Shown here: piece by piece, positions 1 through 5,142 of the stretch | Position numbering within the stretch: position 1 is the stretch's first letter | Layout of the letters: each line of letters begins with the position of its first letter | The notes under the pieces: generated by a model | What the model was told of the DNA's origin: nothing | Database searches by the model: none | The model's input: only the letters and a program-made list of their open reading frames with translations | Assembly (NCBI GenBank): GCA_937894185.1 | Contig: CALCSA010000087.1 | Location: 1 to 5,263, forward strand | From: an uncultured Clostridia bacterium | Lineage (GTDB): Bacteria > Bacillota > Clostridia > Oscillospirales > Ruminococcaceae | Length of the DNA stretch: 5,263 nucleotides | Reading direction: 5' to 3' | Made by a program: the position numbers and the translations under genes

Positions 1-384
1 CTGGGGCAGCAGGGAAATCCTGCCGATTGCTGTCTGGGATTTCCCCAATGGCCCTTTTATCAGGAGGCTTTTCAGCCAGATTGCGGCGTTCTAAACATCG
101 CCACCGAAAGCGGCGTGGCCGGGCACAAGGGGCTGGTGACCCAGCTCTTTGATCCCGCTGATTATGACGCGGTGCTCTGCTGCGGCCCCACCCCCATGAT
201 GAAGGCGGTGGTGGCCCTGTGCAAAGCCGCCGGCACTCCCGTGTGGGTCAGTCTGGAAAACCGGATGGCCTGCGGCGTGGGGGCCTGTCTGGTCTGCACC
301 TGCTCCGACCATCAGGGCAAAAACAGGCGCACCTGCAAGGATGGCCCCATCTTCCGAGGGGAGGAAATAAACTTTGACGCTTGA
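1..384 (+). CDS. pyrK: Dihydroorotate dehydrogenase B, electron transfer subunit (PyrK), C-terminal part
   Basis: Partial: the frame is open from base 1 to the TGA at 382-384, giving the last 127 residues of a protein that usually has about 250. PyrK carries FAD and a [2Fe-2S] cluster and passes electrons from the FMN of PyrD to NAD in the cytoplasm. Visible are the end of the ferredoxin-reductase-like NAD-binding domain, with CGPTPMM near bases 181-201, and then the cluster-binding tail ENRMACGVGACLVC. Four cysteine codons at 271, 286, 295 and 334 give C-x4-C-x2-C-x12-C, and the last lies in TCKDGPIF, the typical PyrK ending. A fifth cysteine is encoded at 301. The GTG at 115 is internal, because family-like sequence continues upstream of it. 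The gene overlaps pyrD by 11 bp, fitting translational coupling of two subunits of one enzyme. The first third of the visible piece is less conserved, but the family call is firm. Confidence 0.93.
   Translation: MGQQGNPADCCLGFPQWPFYQEAFQPDCGVLNIATESGVAGHKGLVTQLFDPADYDAVLCCGPTPMMKAVVALCKAAGTPVWVSLENRMACGVGACLVCTCSDHQGKNRRTCKDGPIFRGEEINFDA
356..376 (+). promoter_or_regulatory. Ribosome binding site and TTG start of pyrD
   Basis: The purine-rich tract GAGGGGAGGAAA (356-367) ends 9 nt (counted from the GG at 363-364) before the TTG at 374-376. An in-frame TAA at 368-370 excludes any earlier start, and the next ATG (425) would remove the N-terminal family sequence LLKNPVLMASGTFGFG. This decides the TTG start. 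The site lies inside the pyrK coding sequence. Confidence 0.85.
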
Positions 385-1273
385 GACAACGCTGCTGGGT
401 GTCCTTTTGAAGAACCCTGTCCTCATGGCCTCCGGGACCTTTGGCTTTGGGGAGGAATACGCCGGGTATCTGGATGTTTCCCGGTTGGGAGGCATCTGCT
501 CCAAGGGGCTGACCCTGCACCCCCGGGAGGGCAACTACGGCCACCGCATGTGGGAAACTCCCGCCGGTATGCTCAATTCGGTAGGGCTGCAAAACCCCGG
601 GGTGGAGCATTTTATCCGCCATGAGCTGCCCATCATGCGGGGGCTGGGCCCCGCCGTCATCGCCAATCTGGGGGGCGGCACTATAGAGGAGTATGTGGAA
701 GGAGCCCGCCTGCTAAACAGCGCCGGCATCGATATTCTGGAGTTGAACATCTCCTGCCCCAACGTGAAGGAAGGGGGCGCCAACTTTGGCCTAAAGCCCG
801 CCATTGCCACTCAGGTGGTGTCGGCGGTACGCAGGGTGTTTTCCGGTCCCATGTTGGTCAAGCTTTCCCCCAACGCCGAGAACGTTGTGGAAATGGCCAA
901 AGCCTGCCGTCAGGCGGGAGCCGACGGCCTTTCCCTCATCAACACCCTGCTGGGTATGGCCATTGATGTAGAAAAGCGCTGTCCTGTCTTTCGGAACATT
1001 GCCGCCGGACTTTCGGGGCCTGCGGTGCGGCCGGTGGCTCTGCGGATGGTCTACGACGTGGTTCGGGCAGTGGACTGCCCCGTGGTGGGGCTGGGAGGTA
1101 TTGCCACCTGGCGGGACGCCGTGGAGTTCTTGCTGGCGGGAGCCTCCGCCATTCAGGTGGGAACCGCCATCTTCCAGAACCCGGAAGCTCCCTTGGAGAT
1201 CATCGACGGCCTGCAAGGCTACATGGAGCGCCACGGCTTTGAACAAATTTCCGACATTCGACTGAAGAAATAG
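374..1273 (+). CDS. pyrD: Dihydroorotate dehydrogenase class 1B, catalytic subunit
   Basis: This enzyme oxidises dihydroorotate to orotate, the fourth step of UMP synthesis, using FMN and handing electrons to PyrK. The product has 299 residues, close to the usual 300-310 of class 1B (PyrDB) enzymes, and forms a TIM barrel. Visible motifs are the FMN/substrate segment ASGTFGFGEEY (19-29), Lys44 in KGLTLHPREGN, MLNSVGLQNPG (66-76), the catalytic-base cysteine of class 1 enzymes at Cys128 in NISCPN, Lys163 in LVKLSPN, INTLLGMAID (189-198), and the phosphate-binding GLGGIATWRDA with GASAIQVGTA (239-265). The C-terminal end (QISDIRLKK) is short and no membrane-targeting extension is present, which with adjacent pyrK argues against the quinone-linked class 2. 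The gene starts within pyrK at a TTG and is followed by pyrE after 14 nt, so the three are one transcript. Class 1B is favoured over class 1A because of the neighbouring pyrK. Confidence 0.96.
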   Translation: MTLETTLLGVLLKNPVLMASGTFGFGEEYAGYLDVSRLGGICSKGLTLHPREGNYGHRMWETPAGMLNSVGLQNPGVEHFIRHELPIMRGLGPAVIANLGGGTIEEYVEGARLLNSAGIDILELNISCPNVKEGGANFGLKPAIATQVVSAVRRVFSGPMLVKLSPNAENVVEMAKACRQAGADGLSLINTLLGMAIDVEKRCPVFRNIAAGLSGPAVRPVALRMVYDVVRAVDCPVVGLGGIATWRDAVEFLLAGASAIQVGTAIFQNPEAPLEIIDGLQGYMERHGFEQISDIRLKK

Positions 1274-1287
1274 GAGAGAACATAGAG

Positions 1288-1863
1288 ATGGAACACAAAG
1301 CAGTCATCGAGACTTTGCGGGAGTGCGGAAGCCTGCTGGAGGGGCACTTCCTGCTGACCAGCGGCAAACACAGCGACCGGTATTGCCAGTGCGCCAAGCT
1401 GCTTCAATACCCGGACAAAGCCGCCACGGTGGTGGAGCTCATCGCCCGTCAGGTCAGGGATTTGGGAATCACCGTTGTGGTAGGCCCCGCTATGGGAGGC
1501 ATTGTGGTGGCCTATGAGCTGGCCCGCCAGCTGGGAGTGCGGGGCATCTTCACCGAGCGGGTGGAGGAGCAAATGGCCCTGCGCCGGGGCTTTGAACTGG
1601 CTCCCGGGGAAAAAGTCCTCCTCAGCGAGGATGTGGTAACCACAGGGAAATCCACCATGGAGGTGGTCAAGCTGGTGGAATCCATGGGAGCACAGGTCAT
1701 CGGCCTGTGCTGTCTGGTGGACCGGCGGGCTCCCGAAGTGGAGCTTCCCCTGCCATTGTACAGCGCCACCACCCTGACGGTGCAGACCTTTGAGGCGAAC
1801 CATTGCCCCCTGTGCAGCCAGAACCTTCCTCTGGAAAAACCGGGCAGCCGAAAAAAATTCTAA
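1288..1863 (+). CDS. pyrE: Orotate phosphoribosyltransferase
   Basis: PyrE joins orotate to PRPP to give OMP and pyrophosphate, the step after PyrD. The 191-residue length is normal. The N-terminal part FLLTSGKHSDRYCQCAKLLQYP (split around residues 21-42) is the orotate-side segment. GPAMGGIVVAYELAR (66-80) and FTERVEEQMALRRGF (88-102) form the core. LLSEDVVTTGKST (111-123) is the type I PRPP-binding motif with acidic pair Glu114-Asp115. The C-terminal CPLC (173-176) followed by PLEKPGSRKK is characteristic, as I recall it, of the longer 'Thermus-type' PyrE branch common in Clostridia; the cysteine pair may bind metal or be structural, which is not established here. The start is ATG at 1288, with AGGAGAG at 1272-1278 overlapping the pyrD stop, 9 nt upstream. 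It is the last gene of the operon; a stem-loop with a T-run follows within 20 nt. Confidence 0.96.
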   Translation: MEHKAVIETLRECGSLLEGHFLLTSGKHSDRYCQCAKLLQYPDKAATVVELIARQVRDLGITVVVGPAMGGIVVAYELARQLGVRGIFTERVEEQMALRRGFELAPGEKVLLSEDVVTTGKSTMEVVKLVESMGAQVIGLCCLVDRRAPEVELPLPLYSATTLTVQTFEANHCPLCSQNLPLEKPGSRKKF

Positions 1864-1882
1864 GAATGATCGCATTCAGAAC

Positions 1883-1940
1883 GGGCACCCTTTCGTTGGG
1901 GATGGATTTCCTCCATCTCTCATCAAAAAGGTGCCCTTTT
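1883..1940 (+). terminator. Probable Rho-independent terminator of the pyr operon
   Basis: GGGCACC (1883-1889) pairs perfectly with GGTGCCC (1930-1936), and the stem can extend through CTTT/AAA with one bulged C. TTTTGTTG follows directly. The arm also encloses a second small hairpin, GATGGA (1901-1906) with TCCATC (1912-1917), loop TTTCC. The position 19 nt after the pyrE stop suits a terminator. The T-run is short (four T, then GTTG), so the efficiency is uncertain. Confidence 0.6.
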
Positions 1941-1944
1941 GTTG

Positions 1945-1975
1945 TAAAAAAATATTCTTGGGCGCTGTCGCCAAG
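1945..1975 (-). terminator. Probable Rho-independent terminator for galM (minus strand)
   Basis: Read on the minus strand, CTTGGCG, loop ACAG and CG(C)CCAAG form a 7-bp stem with one bulged base (plus coordinates 1957-1975). AATATTTTTTT follows, the seven T corresponding to A 1946-1952. It lies about 128 nt downstream of the galM stop and only 4 bp from the pyr terminator, a back-to-back arrangement expected between convergent genes. If used, galM mRNA carries a roughly 150-nt structured 3' UTR. Confidence 0.6.
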
Positions 1976-1983
1976 GCTTTGGG

Positions 1984-2031
1984 CATAAGGGTGGGGACCG
2001 CCTCATCTGCCCAGTTGCGGTCCCCTTTATG
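1984..2031. repeat. Strong inverted repeat in the convergent region
   Basis: GGGGACCGC (1993-2001) is perfectly complementary to GCGGTCCCC (2017-2025) with a 15-nt loop. CATAA (1984-1988) and TTATG (2027-2031) can extend the stem across a small internal loop. There is no good T-run on either strand, so it is probably not a simple terminator; it may be part of the galM 3' UTR structure or of a dispersed intergenic repeat. Confidence 0.7.
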
Positions 2032-2040
2032 AGAGGGCGG

Positions 2041-2055
2041 GACCCCACAGGGGTC
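2041..2055. repeat. Short perfect hairpin GACCCC-ACA-GGGGTC
   Basis: A 6-bp GC-rich stem with a 3-nt loop (2041-2046 with 2050-2055). No T-run follows on either strand. It stands between the galM stop and the larger inverted repeat at 1984-2031 and would be transcribed in the galM 3' UTR. Confidence 0.6.
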
Positions 2056-2063
2056 TGCTTTCT

Positions 2064-2085
2064 CCCGTATAATACTATATGCGGG
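2064..2085. repeat. Imperfect hairpin just beyond the galM stop
   Basis: CCCGTATA (2064-2071) pairs with TATGCGGG-type sequence ending at 2085, giving 8 bp with one G-T wobble and a 6-nt loop. It begins 17 nt downstream of the galM stop codon on the minus strand. No U-tract follows. Its AT-rich core resembles a -10 box but no -35 partner is visible. Confidence 0.45.
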
Positions 2086-2102
2086 CCGGCGGAGGTTGAG
2101 TC

Positions 2103-3158
2103 CTACTCCATCACAGAAAATTGGTAGGTGGTGGTAGAGGTGTACTCCTCCCCTACAGCAAAAACCGAGGAAGGGAACCACGGCGTATTGGGGGCATTGG
2201 GGAAGAACTGGGTTTCCAGACAGAAGCCCCCGTGCTTGGGATACTTGACCCCATCCTTATAGGAGGACTCCCCGTTCATGTTGTTGGCGGTGAAGAACTG
2301 CACCCCCGGCAGGTCGGTGTGAACCGTCATCATCCGGCCGCTTTCCGGCTCGGTGACGGTGGCCACCTTGCGGTAACCCAATCCCCGCAGGACAAAGTTG
2401 TGGTCGTAGCCGCCAAACTGCTGCATCTGAGTCAGGGCGCTGTGAAGGTCCTTGCCCATGGCCTTGGGGGCGGAGCAGAAGTCAAAAGGGGTGTCCTTGA
2501 CGGCGATAATCTCCCCGGTGGGAATCCCCTCGGCGGTGGCGGGGGTGTAGAAAGGGGCATCCATTTCCAGCAGATGTCCGTAGATGTTGCCGCCGTCGTG
2601 CCCCGCCAGATTGAAGTAGCTGTGGTTGGTGAGGTTGATGACGGTGTTTTTATCGCAAACAGCCCGGTAGTCGATCATCAAAGCGTTGTCCTCGGTGAGG
2701 GCGTAGGCAATGGTGACGATCAGGTTGCCGGGAAAGCCGTCGCTGCCGTCCTCCATGGTGTGGGAAAGCAGCAGGGCCGGCAGATTGTTAAAGGTGTGGA
2801 TTTCCGAAGTGAACAGCCGGTGGGCCAGATTGTTGGAGCCGCTGTGGAGGTTGTTGGCTCCGTTGTTGGCCTCCAGTTCCACCTTTTCATCAAAGACAGA
2901 GCAGACCGCTCCGGCGATTCGGTTGGCGTTGCGGCCCACCACACAGCCCAGATGGCCCTTGTTTTCCAGATACTGCTCAAATCCGGCATGGCCCAGCACC
3001 ACATCGGCAATTCTGCCGTTGCGGTCGGGAAGATACAGGTTTTTGACGATACCGCCGTAGTTTAGAATCTCCACCTTCATGCTGTTGTTTTCCAAGGTGT
3101 AGGAGTAAACCTCTCTTCCGTCCGGCAGGGTGCCGTAAACCTCGGCCGAAATCTTCAT
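2103..3158 (-). CDS. galM: Aldose 1-epimerase (galactose mutarotase)
   Basis: GalM interconverts the alpha and beta anomers of galactose, glucose and related hexoses in the cytoplasm, the entry step of the Leloir pathway. The product has 351 residues, the usual length, and starts MKISAEVYGTLPDGREVY as in many family members. The expected active-site set is present by motif: Arg77 in VGRNANRI, His105 in NNLHSG, His179 in NLTNHSYFNL, Asp252 in YDHNF, and Glu315 in FCLETQ; the two histidines, Asp and Glu match the catalytic residues known for the Lactococcus enzyme family. No signal peptide is seen. ATG at 3156-3158 has AAGGGG seven nt upstream. The gene stands alone, with no galK, galT or transporter next to it, so it is likely a single-gene transcript with its own promoter (3192-3221). 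Its exact sugar preference cannot be read from sequence. Confidence 0.95.
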   Translation of the reverse strand: MKISAEVYGTLPDGREVYSYTLENNSMKVEILNYGGIVKNLYLPDRNGRIADVVLGHAGFEQYLENKGHLGCVVGRNANRIAGAVCSVFDEKVELEANNGANNLHSGSNNLAHRLFTSEIHTFNNLPALLLSHTMEDGSDGFPGNLIVTIAYALTEDNALMIDYRAVCDKNTVINLTNHSYFNLAGHDGGNIYGHLLEMDAPFYTPATAEGIPTGEIIAVKDTPFDFCSAPKAMGKDLHSALTQMQQFGGYDHNFVLRGLGYRKVATVTEPESGRMMTVHTDLPGVQFFTANNMNGESSYKDGVKYPKHGGFCLETQFFPNAPNTPWFPSSVFAVGEEYTSTTTYQFSVME

Positions 3159-3165
3159 AACATAT

Positions 3166-3193
3166 CCCCTTACACGTGTATTCTAATTATTAG
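3166..3193 (-). promoter_or_regulatory. Two palindromes at the galM start region (possible operators)
   Basis: TACACGTGTA (3171-3180) is a perfect 10-bp palindrome that touches the galM ribosome binding site (AAGGGG, complement of 3166-3171). CTAATTATTAG (3183-3193) is a perfect 5-bp dyad about a central T and overlaps the -10 box. A palindrome with a central CG just downstream of a promoter could be a repressor site, but it does not match the CcpA cre consensus and no regulator is encoded nearby. Confidence 0.35.
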
Positions 3194-3221
3194 TATAGCA
3201 TACCTCCAGTGAGCGTAACAA
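3192..3221 (-). promoter_or_regulatory. galM promoter, extended -10 type
   Basis: On the minus strand, TTGTTA (complement of 3216-3221) and TATACT (complement of 3192-3197) are separated by 18 nt, with TG one base upstream of the -10 (TGCTATACT), so this is an extended -10. The predicted start is near 3185, leaving a leader of about 25 nt. Confidence 0.7.
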
Positions 3222-3243
3222 GGCGATTTTTGACGAATCCCAG

Positions 3244-3284
3244 CCGGAATTTCCCTTTGTCTTATAAATATTCCGGTATAGAAT
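3244..3284 (+). promoter_or_regulatory. Probable promoter of the NPKTG protein gene, spanned by an inverted repeat
   Basis: TTGTCT (3257-3262) and TAGAAT (3279-3284) are 16 nt apart and would start transcription near 3291, about 44 nt before the ATG. CCGGAAT (3244-3250) and ATTCCGG (3270-3276) are perfect inverted repeats flanking the -35 and spacer, a layout compatible with an operator. The divergent galM -35 lies about 36 bp away. The -35 match is moderate and no experimental support is available. Confidence 0.45.
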
Positions 3285-3334
3285 CCTCTATTGGATGGCA
3301 GACTATAGGAAGAACGCTGAAAGGAGCATTCGTT

Positions 3335-3634
3335 ATGGTAACTTTTATCAAACAACTGGCGGCTGTTGCCGTCACCCTTGCCCTGTTGGCCTGTCTGGGT
3401 GTCACTGCTTTTGCCGCCGACCAAAGCTCGATCGCAAAAGATGAATCCCTGCCGGAAGTTTCCCGCGAAGTATCCCCCCGGGCAGAAGTTTCTGCCGTGC
3501 GGGAAGAAGTTTCCGGGGTGACCGGTAAGGCCAACACCGAAAACCCAAAAACCGGTGTTGTTACCGTTCTGCCGGTGATCCTTCTGGGTCTGGCTGCCGG
3601 AGGCACCGCCCTGCTCACTGGAAAAGAGCGGTAA
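3335..3634 (+). CDS. Small exported protein with NPKTG wall-anchor-like C-terminus
   Basis: I do not recognise a named family. The 99-residue product has an export signal (residues 1-27, MVTFIKQ then a hydrophobic core ending AFA|AD) and a C-terminal sorting-type signal: NPKTG (70-74), a hydrophobic stretch (75-95) and the tail KER. That order resembles substrates of sortases, which cut between T and G and attach the protein to the cell envelope; NPKTG is a common variant in gut Clostridia. If both ends are processed, only about 46 residues remain, with four EVS units (41-43, 45-47, 51-53, 58-60) in a charged Ser/Glu/Val-rich segment that is probably disordered. An alternative is a lipoprotein, since LLAC (17-20) loosely fits a lipobox, but the hydrophobic run continues past it. 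ATG 3335 is chosen because AAGGAG (3321-3326) lies 8 nt upstream and the signal peptide starts there; the frame is open further upstream to 3209. No sortase is in view. The function is unknown. Confidence 0.8.
   Translation: MVTFIKQLAAVAVTLALLACLGVTAFAADQSSIAKDESLPEVSREVSPRAEVSAVREEVSGVTGKANTENPKTGVVTVLPVILLGLAAGGTALLTGKER
3523..3566 (+). repeat. Long inverted repeat inside the NPKTG codons
   Basis: CAACACCG (3532-3539) pairs perfectly with CGGTGTTG (3553-3560) around a 13-nt A/C-rich loop. Immediately outside, CGGTAA (3523-3528) pairs with TTACCG (3561-3566), with only GGC (3529-3531) bulged. The stem therefore has 14 bp. It spans codons for the end of the linker and the NPKTG motif. Confidence 0.75.
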
Positions 3635-3687
3635 GCAAGACCACACACCCCGATCCAACGGCATCCAAACAGCTTTGGAAAACCAAT

Positions 3688-3740
3688 GCCCCCGCGCAAA
3701 AACCGGCCATTTCGTTCTGGTCTGTTCTTTGCGCGGGGGC
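3688..3740 (+). terminator. Large stem-loop, probable terminator of the small exported protein gene
   Basis: GCCCCCGCGCAAA (3688-3700) is perfectly complementary to TTTGCGCGGGGGC (3728-3740), a 13-bp stem. The 27-nt loop contains a further weak hairpin, GGCCA with TGGTC. It lies 53 nt after the stop at 3634. The downstream tail GCTTTGTTGG is only mildly T-rich and the opposite strand has ATTGGTTTTCC, so termination is likely but may not be strong or strictly one-directional. Confidence 0.6.
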
Positions 3741-3794
3741 GCTTTGTTGGCCGCGAATTCCCTGCCATTCTATGACTATTTGTTCTGTTTTTTA

Positions 3795-3823
3795 TTGCCA
3801 AACCTGGCATTTGATGGTATGAT
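3795..3823 (+). promoter_or_regulatory. Promoter of the aminotransferase gene, extended -10
   Basis: TTGCCA (3795-3800) and TATGAT (3818-3823) are separated by 17 nt, with TGG directly before the -10 (TGGTATGAT), matching an extended -10 sigma-A promoter. TGCCA and TGGCA (3796-3809, 4-nt gap) form a small dyad over the -35. The predicted start near 3830 gives a leader of about 95 nt. Confidence 0.75.
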
Positions 3824-3869
3824 GAACTGTAATGTTACAAACCTGCGATATTCCCTTATCATTGGCAAC

Positions 3870-3896
3870 TTTTCTCCCGATCGCGTTGGGAGAAAA
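3870..3896 (+). promoter_or_regulatory. Hairpin in the aminotransferase leader
   Basis: TTTTCTCCC (3870-3878) pairs perfectly with GGGAGAAAA (3888-3896) around the 9-nt loop GATCGCGTT. GGC (3864-3866) and GCC (3899-3901) could add an outer stem. It ends 14 nt before the ribosome binding site AAGAAGG (3911-3917). No U-tract follows, so it is not a terminator; it may stabilise the mRNA or, as DNA, be a protein-binding dyad. Confidence 0.55.
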
Positions 3897-3925
3897 TGGC
3901 CCGTTACAGAAAGAAGGCAGCCTGT

Positions 3926-5104
3926 ATGCAATATTACATCTCCAACAAAATGAGGAATATGAAGCCCTCCGCCATTCGGGAGATTTTTAAATACGCCGCC
4001 GACCCACAGGTGATTTCCCTTTCTGCGGGAAGCCCCTCGGTAGAGGCCCTTCCCACCTCGGCCATCGCCCAAATTATGAACGAGATCCGGGACAACGATT
4101 TAAACTCCGCCCTGCTCTATTCCTTTAGCGAGGGGCATCCCCCCCTGCGGGAGACTCTCAAGAAATACCTGCGGGAACAGCATCACAGCTTTACCGACCG
4201 GGACGATCTGCTCATCGTTTCCGGAGCACAGCAGTGTATGGACCTTGCCACCAAGGTGCTTTGTGAAGAAGGCGACACCGTCCTGTGCGAGGACCCCTCC
4301 TTTATCGGCAACCTCAACTGCATCCGCTCCTACGGCGTCAATCTGGTGGGGGTTCCGGTTCGGGAGGACGGCATTGATCTGGAGCTGCTGGAAAAGGCCC
4401 TGCAGGAACAGCCCCGGGTGCGGTTTCTCTATCTGATCCCCAACTTTCAGAATCCTTCCGGCATCACCATGTCGGTGGAAAAGCGCAAGGGTTGCTACGA
4501 GCTTGCCAAACAATACGGAGTGCTAATTTTTGAGGATGACCCCTACGGAGATTTGCGCTTTGCGGGCCAGCCCCTGCCCTCGATTAAGTCCATGGACACC
4601 GAGGGTCTGGTGATTTACGCCCGCACCTTTTCCAAAATCCTTTCGGCGGGGATCCGGGTGGGATATATGGTTCTGCCTCAGGAGGTGTTCGGCAAGTTTG
4701 TGGTGGCCAAACAGTGTGCCGATGTCCACACCGGCATGTTGTCCCAGCTGCTTTGCTACCGCTTTTTGACCGAGTACAACCTGTCGGAGCACATCGAAAG
4801 CATCGGGAAAATCTACCGGCGCAAATGCGGCGTCACGCTGGACGCTTTGGACCAGATTCCCGCAGGCAAGCTGGAATACACAAGGCCGGAGGGCGGCCTC
4901 TTTGTCTGGTGCACCCTGCCGGGAGTGGAGGATTCCAGCGACTTCTGCCTCAGGCTGATTCGGGATCACAAGGTGGCAGTGGTGCCAGGCTCCGCTTTTC
5001 TGCCACAGGAGGGCGGCATGTCTCCCTCCTTCCGCATGACCTTTGCCGCCCCCACCGACCAGCAGATTGTGCAGGCGGTGGAAATCATCGGCGGGGCACT
5101 GTAG
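3926..5104 (+). CDS. PLP-dependent class I/II aminotransferase (LysN/Aro8-like, COG1167 type)
   Basis: A cytoplasmic fold-type I aminotransferase of 392 residues that moves an amino group between an amino acid and a 2-oxo acid. Visible are the N-terminal MKPSAIREIFK (12-22) and AGSPS (34-38), SGAQQCMDL (99-107) near the PLP phosphate site, the NFQNPSG motif (173-179), EDDPYGDLRF (203-212) with Asp204-Asp205 and Tyr207 around the cofactor pyridine, TFSKILSAGIRVGY with the Schiff-base Lys237, and Arg370 in SFRMTFA, expected to hold the substrate carboxylate. It resembles 2-aminoadipate/aromatic/branched-chain aminotransferases and the catalytic half of MocR regulators, but has no GntR DNA-binding domain. 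ATG 3926 is preferred because AAGAAGG (3911-3917) lies 8 nt upstream and homologues begin near here; the in-frame ATG at 3896 sits inside a hairpin with its purine run too close. The substrate cannot be settled from sequence. The gene has its own promoter; probable trpS follows after 112 nt. Confidence 0.92.
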   Translation: MQYYISNKMRNMKPSAIREIFKYAADPQVISLSAGSPSVEALPTSAIAQIMNEIRDNDLNSALLYSFSEGHPPLRETLKKYLREQHHSFTDRDDLLIVSGAQQCMDLATKVLCEEGDTVLCEDPSFIGNLNCIRSYGVNLVGVPVREDGIDLELLEKALQEQPRVRFLYLIPNFQNPSGITMSVEKRKGCYELAKQYGVLIFEDDPYGDLRFAGQPLPSIKSMDTEGLVIYARTFSKILSAGIRVGYMVLPQEVFGKFVVAKQCADVHTGMLSQLLCYRFLTEYNLSEHIESIGKIYRRKCGVTLDALDQIPAGKLEYTRPEGGLFVWCTLPGVEDSSDFCLRLIRDHKVAVVPGSAFLPQEGGMSPSFRMTFAAPTDQQIVQAVEIIGGAL

Positions 5105-5142
5105 GCAGAGCAAGCCCAAGGAACTGCTAACTTTACCATATC

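Noticed and set aside
1864..2102. PyrR-type attenuator or tRNA gene in the convergent region
   Set aside because: The region lies after the pyr genes, not before them, and the hairpins do not form a cloverleaf or end in CCA.
1876..2181. Minus-strand ORF of 101 codons across the convergent intergenic region
   Set aside because: It starts inside galM, runs through the hairpins and the T7 terminator, and has no ribosome binding site or recognisable domain.
2121..3065. Long + strand open frame of 314 codons
   Set aside because: It is antisense to galM, whose full length and catalytic residues are clear; the frame is open because of the GC-rich codon pattern of galM.
3209..3334. N-terminal extension of the exported protein from 3209
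   Set aside because: It covers the divergent promoter region, and the signal peptide with a proper ribosome binding site starts at 3335.
3896..3925. Earlier start for the aminotransferase at ATG 3896
   Set aside because: Its purine run is only about 2 nt away and is paired in a hairpin; ATG 3926 has a well-spaced AAGAAGG and matches family N-termini.
3675..3953. + strand ORF of 92 codons between the exported protein gene and the aminotransferase
   Set aside because: It covers the stem-loop, the promoter and the start of the aminotransferase, begins without a ribosome binding site, and looks non-coding.
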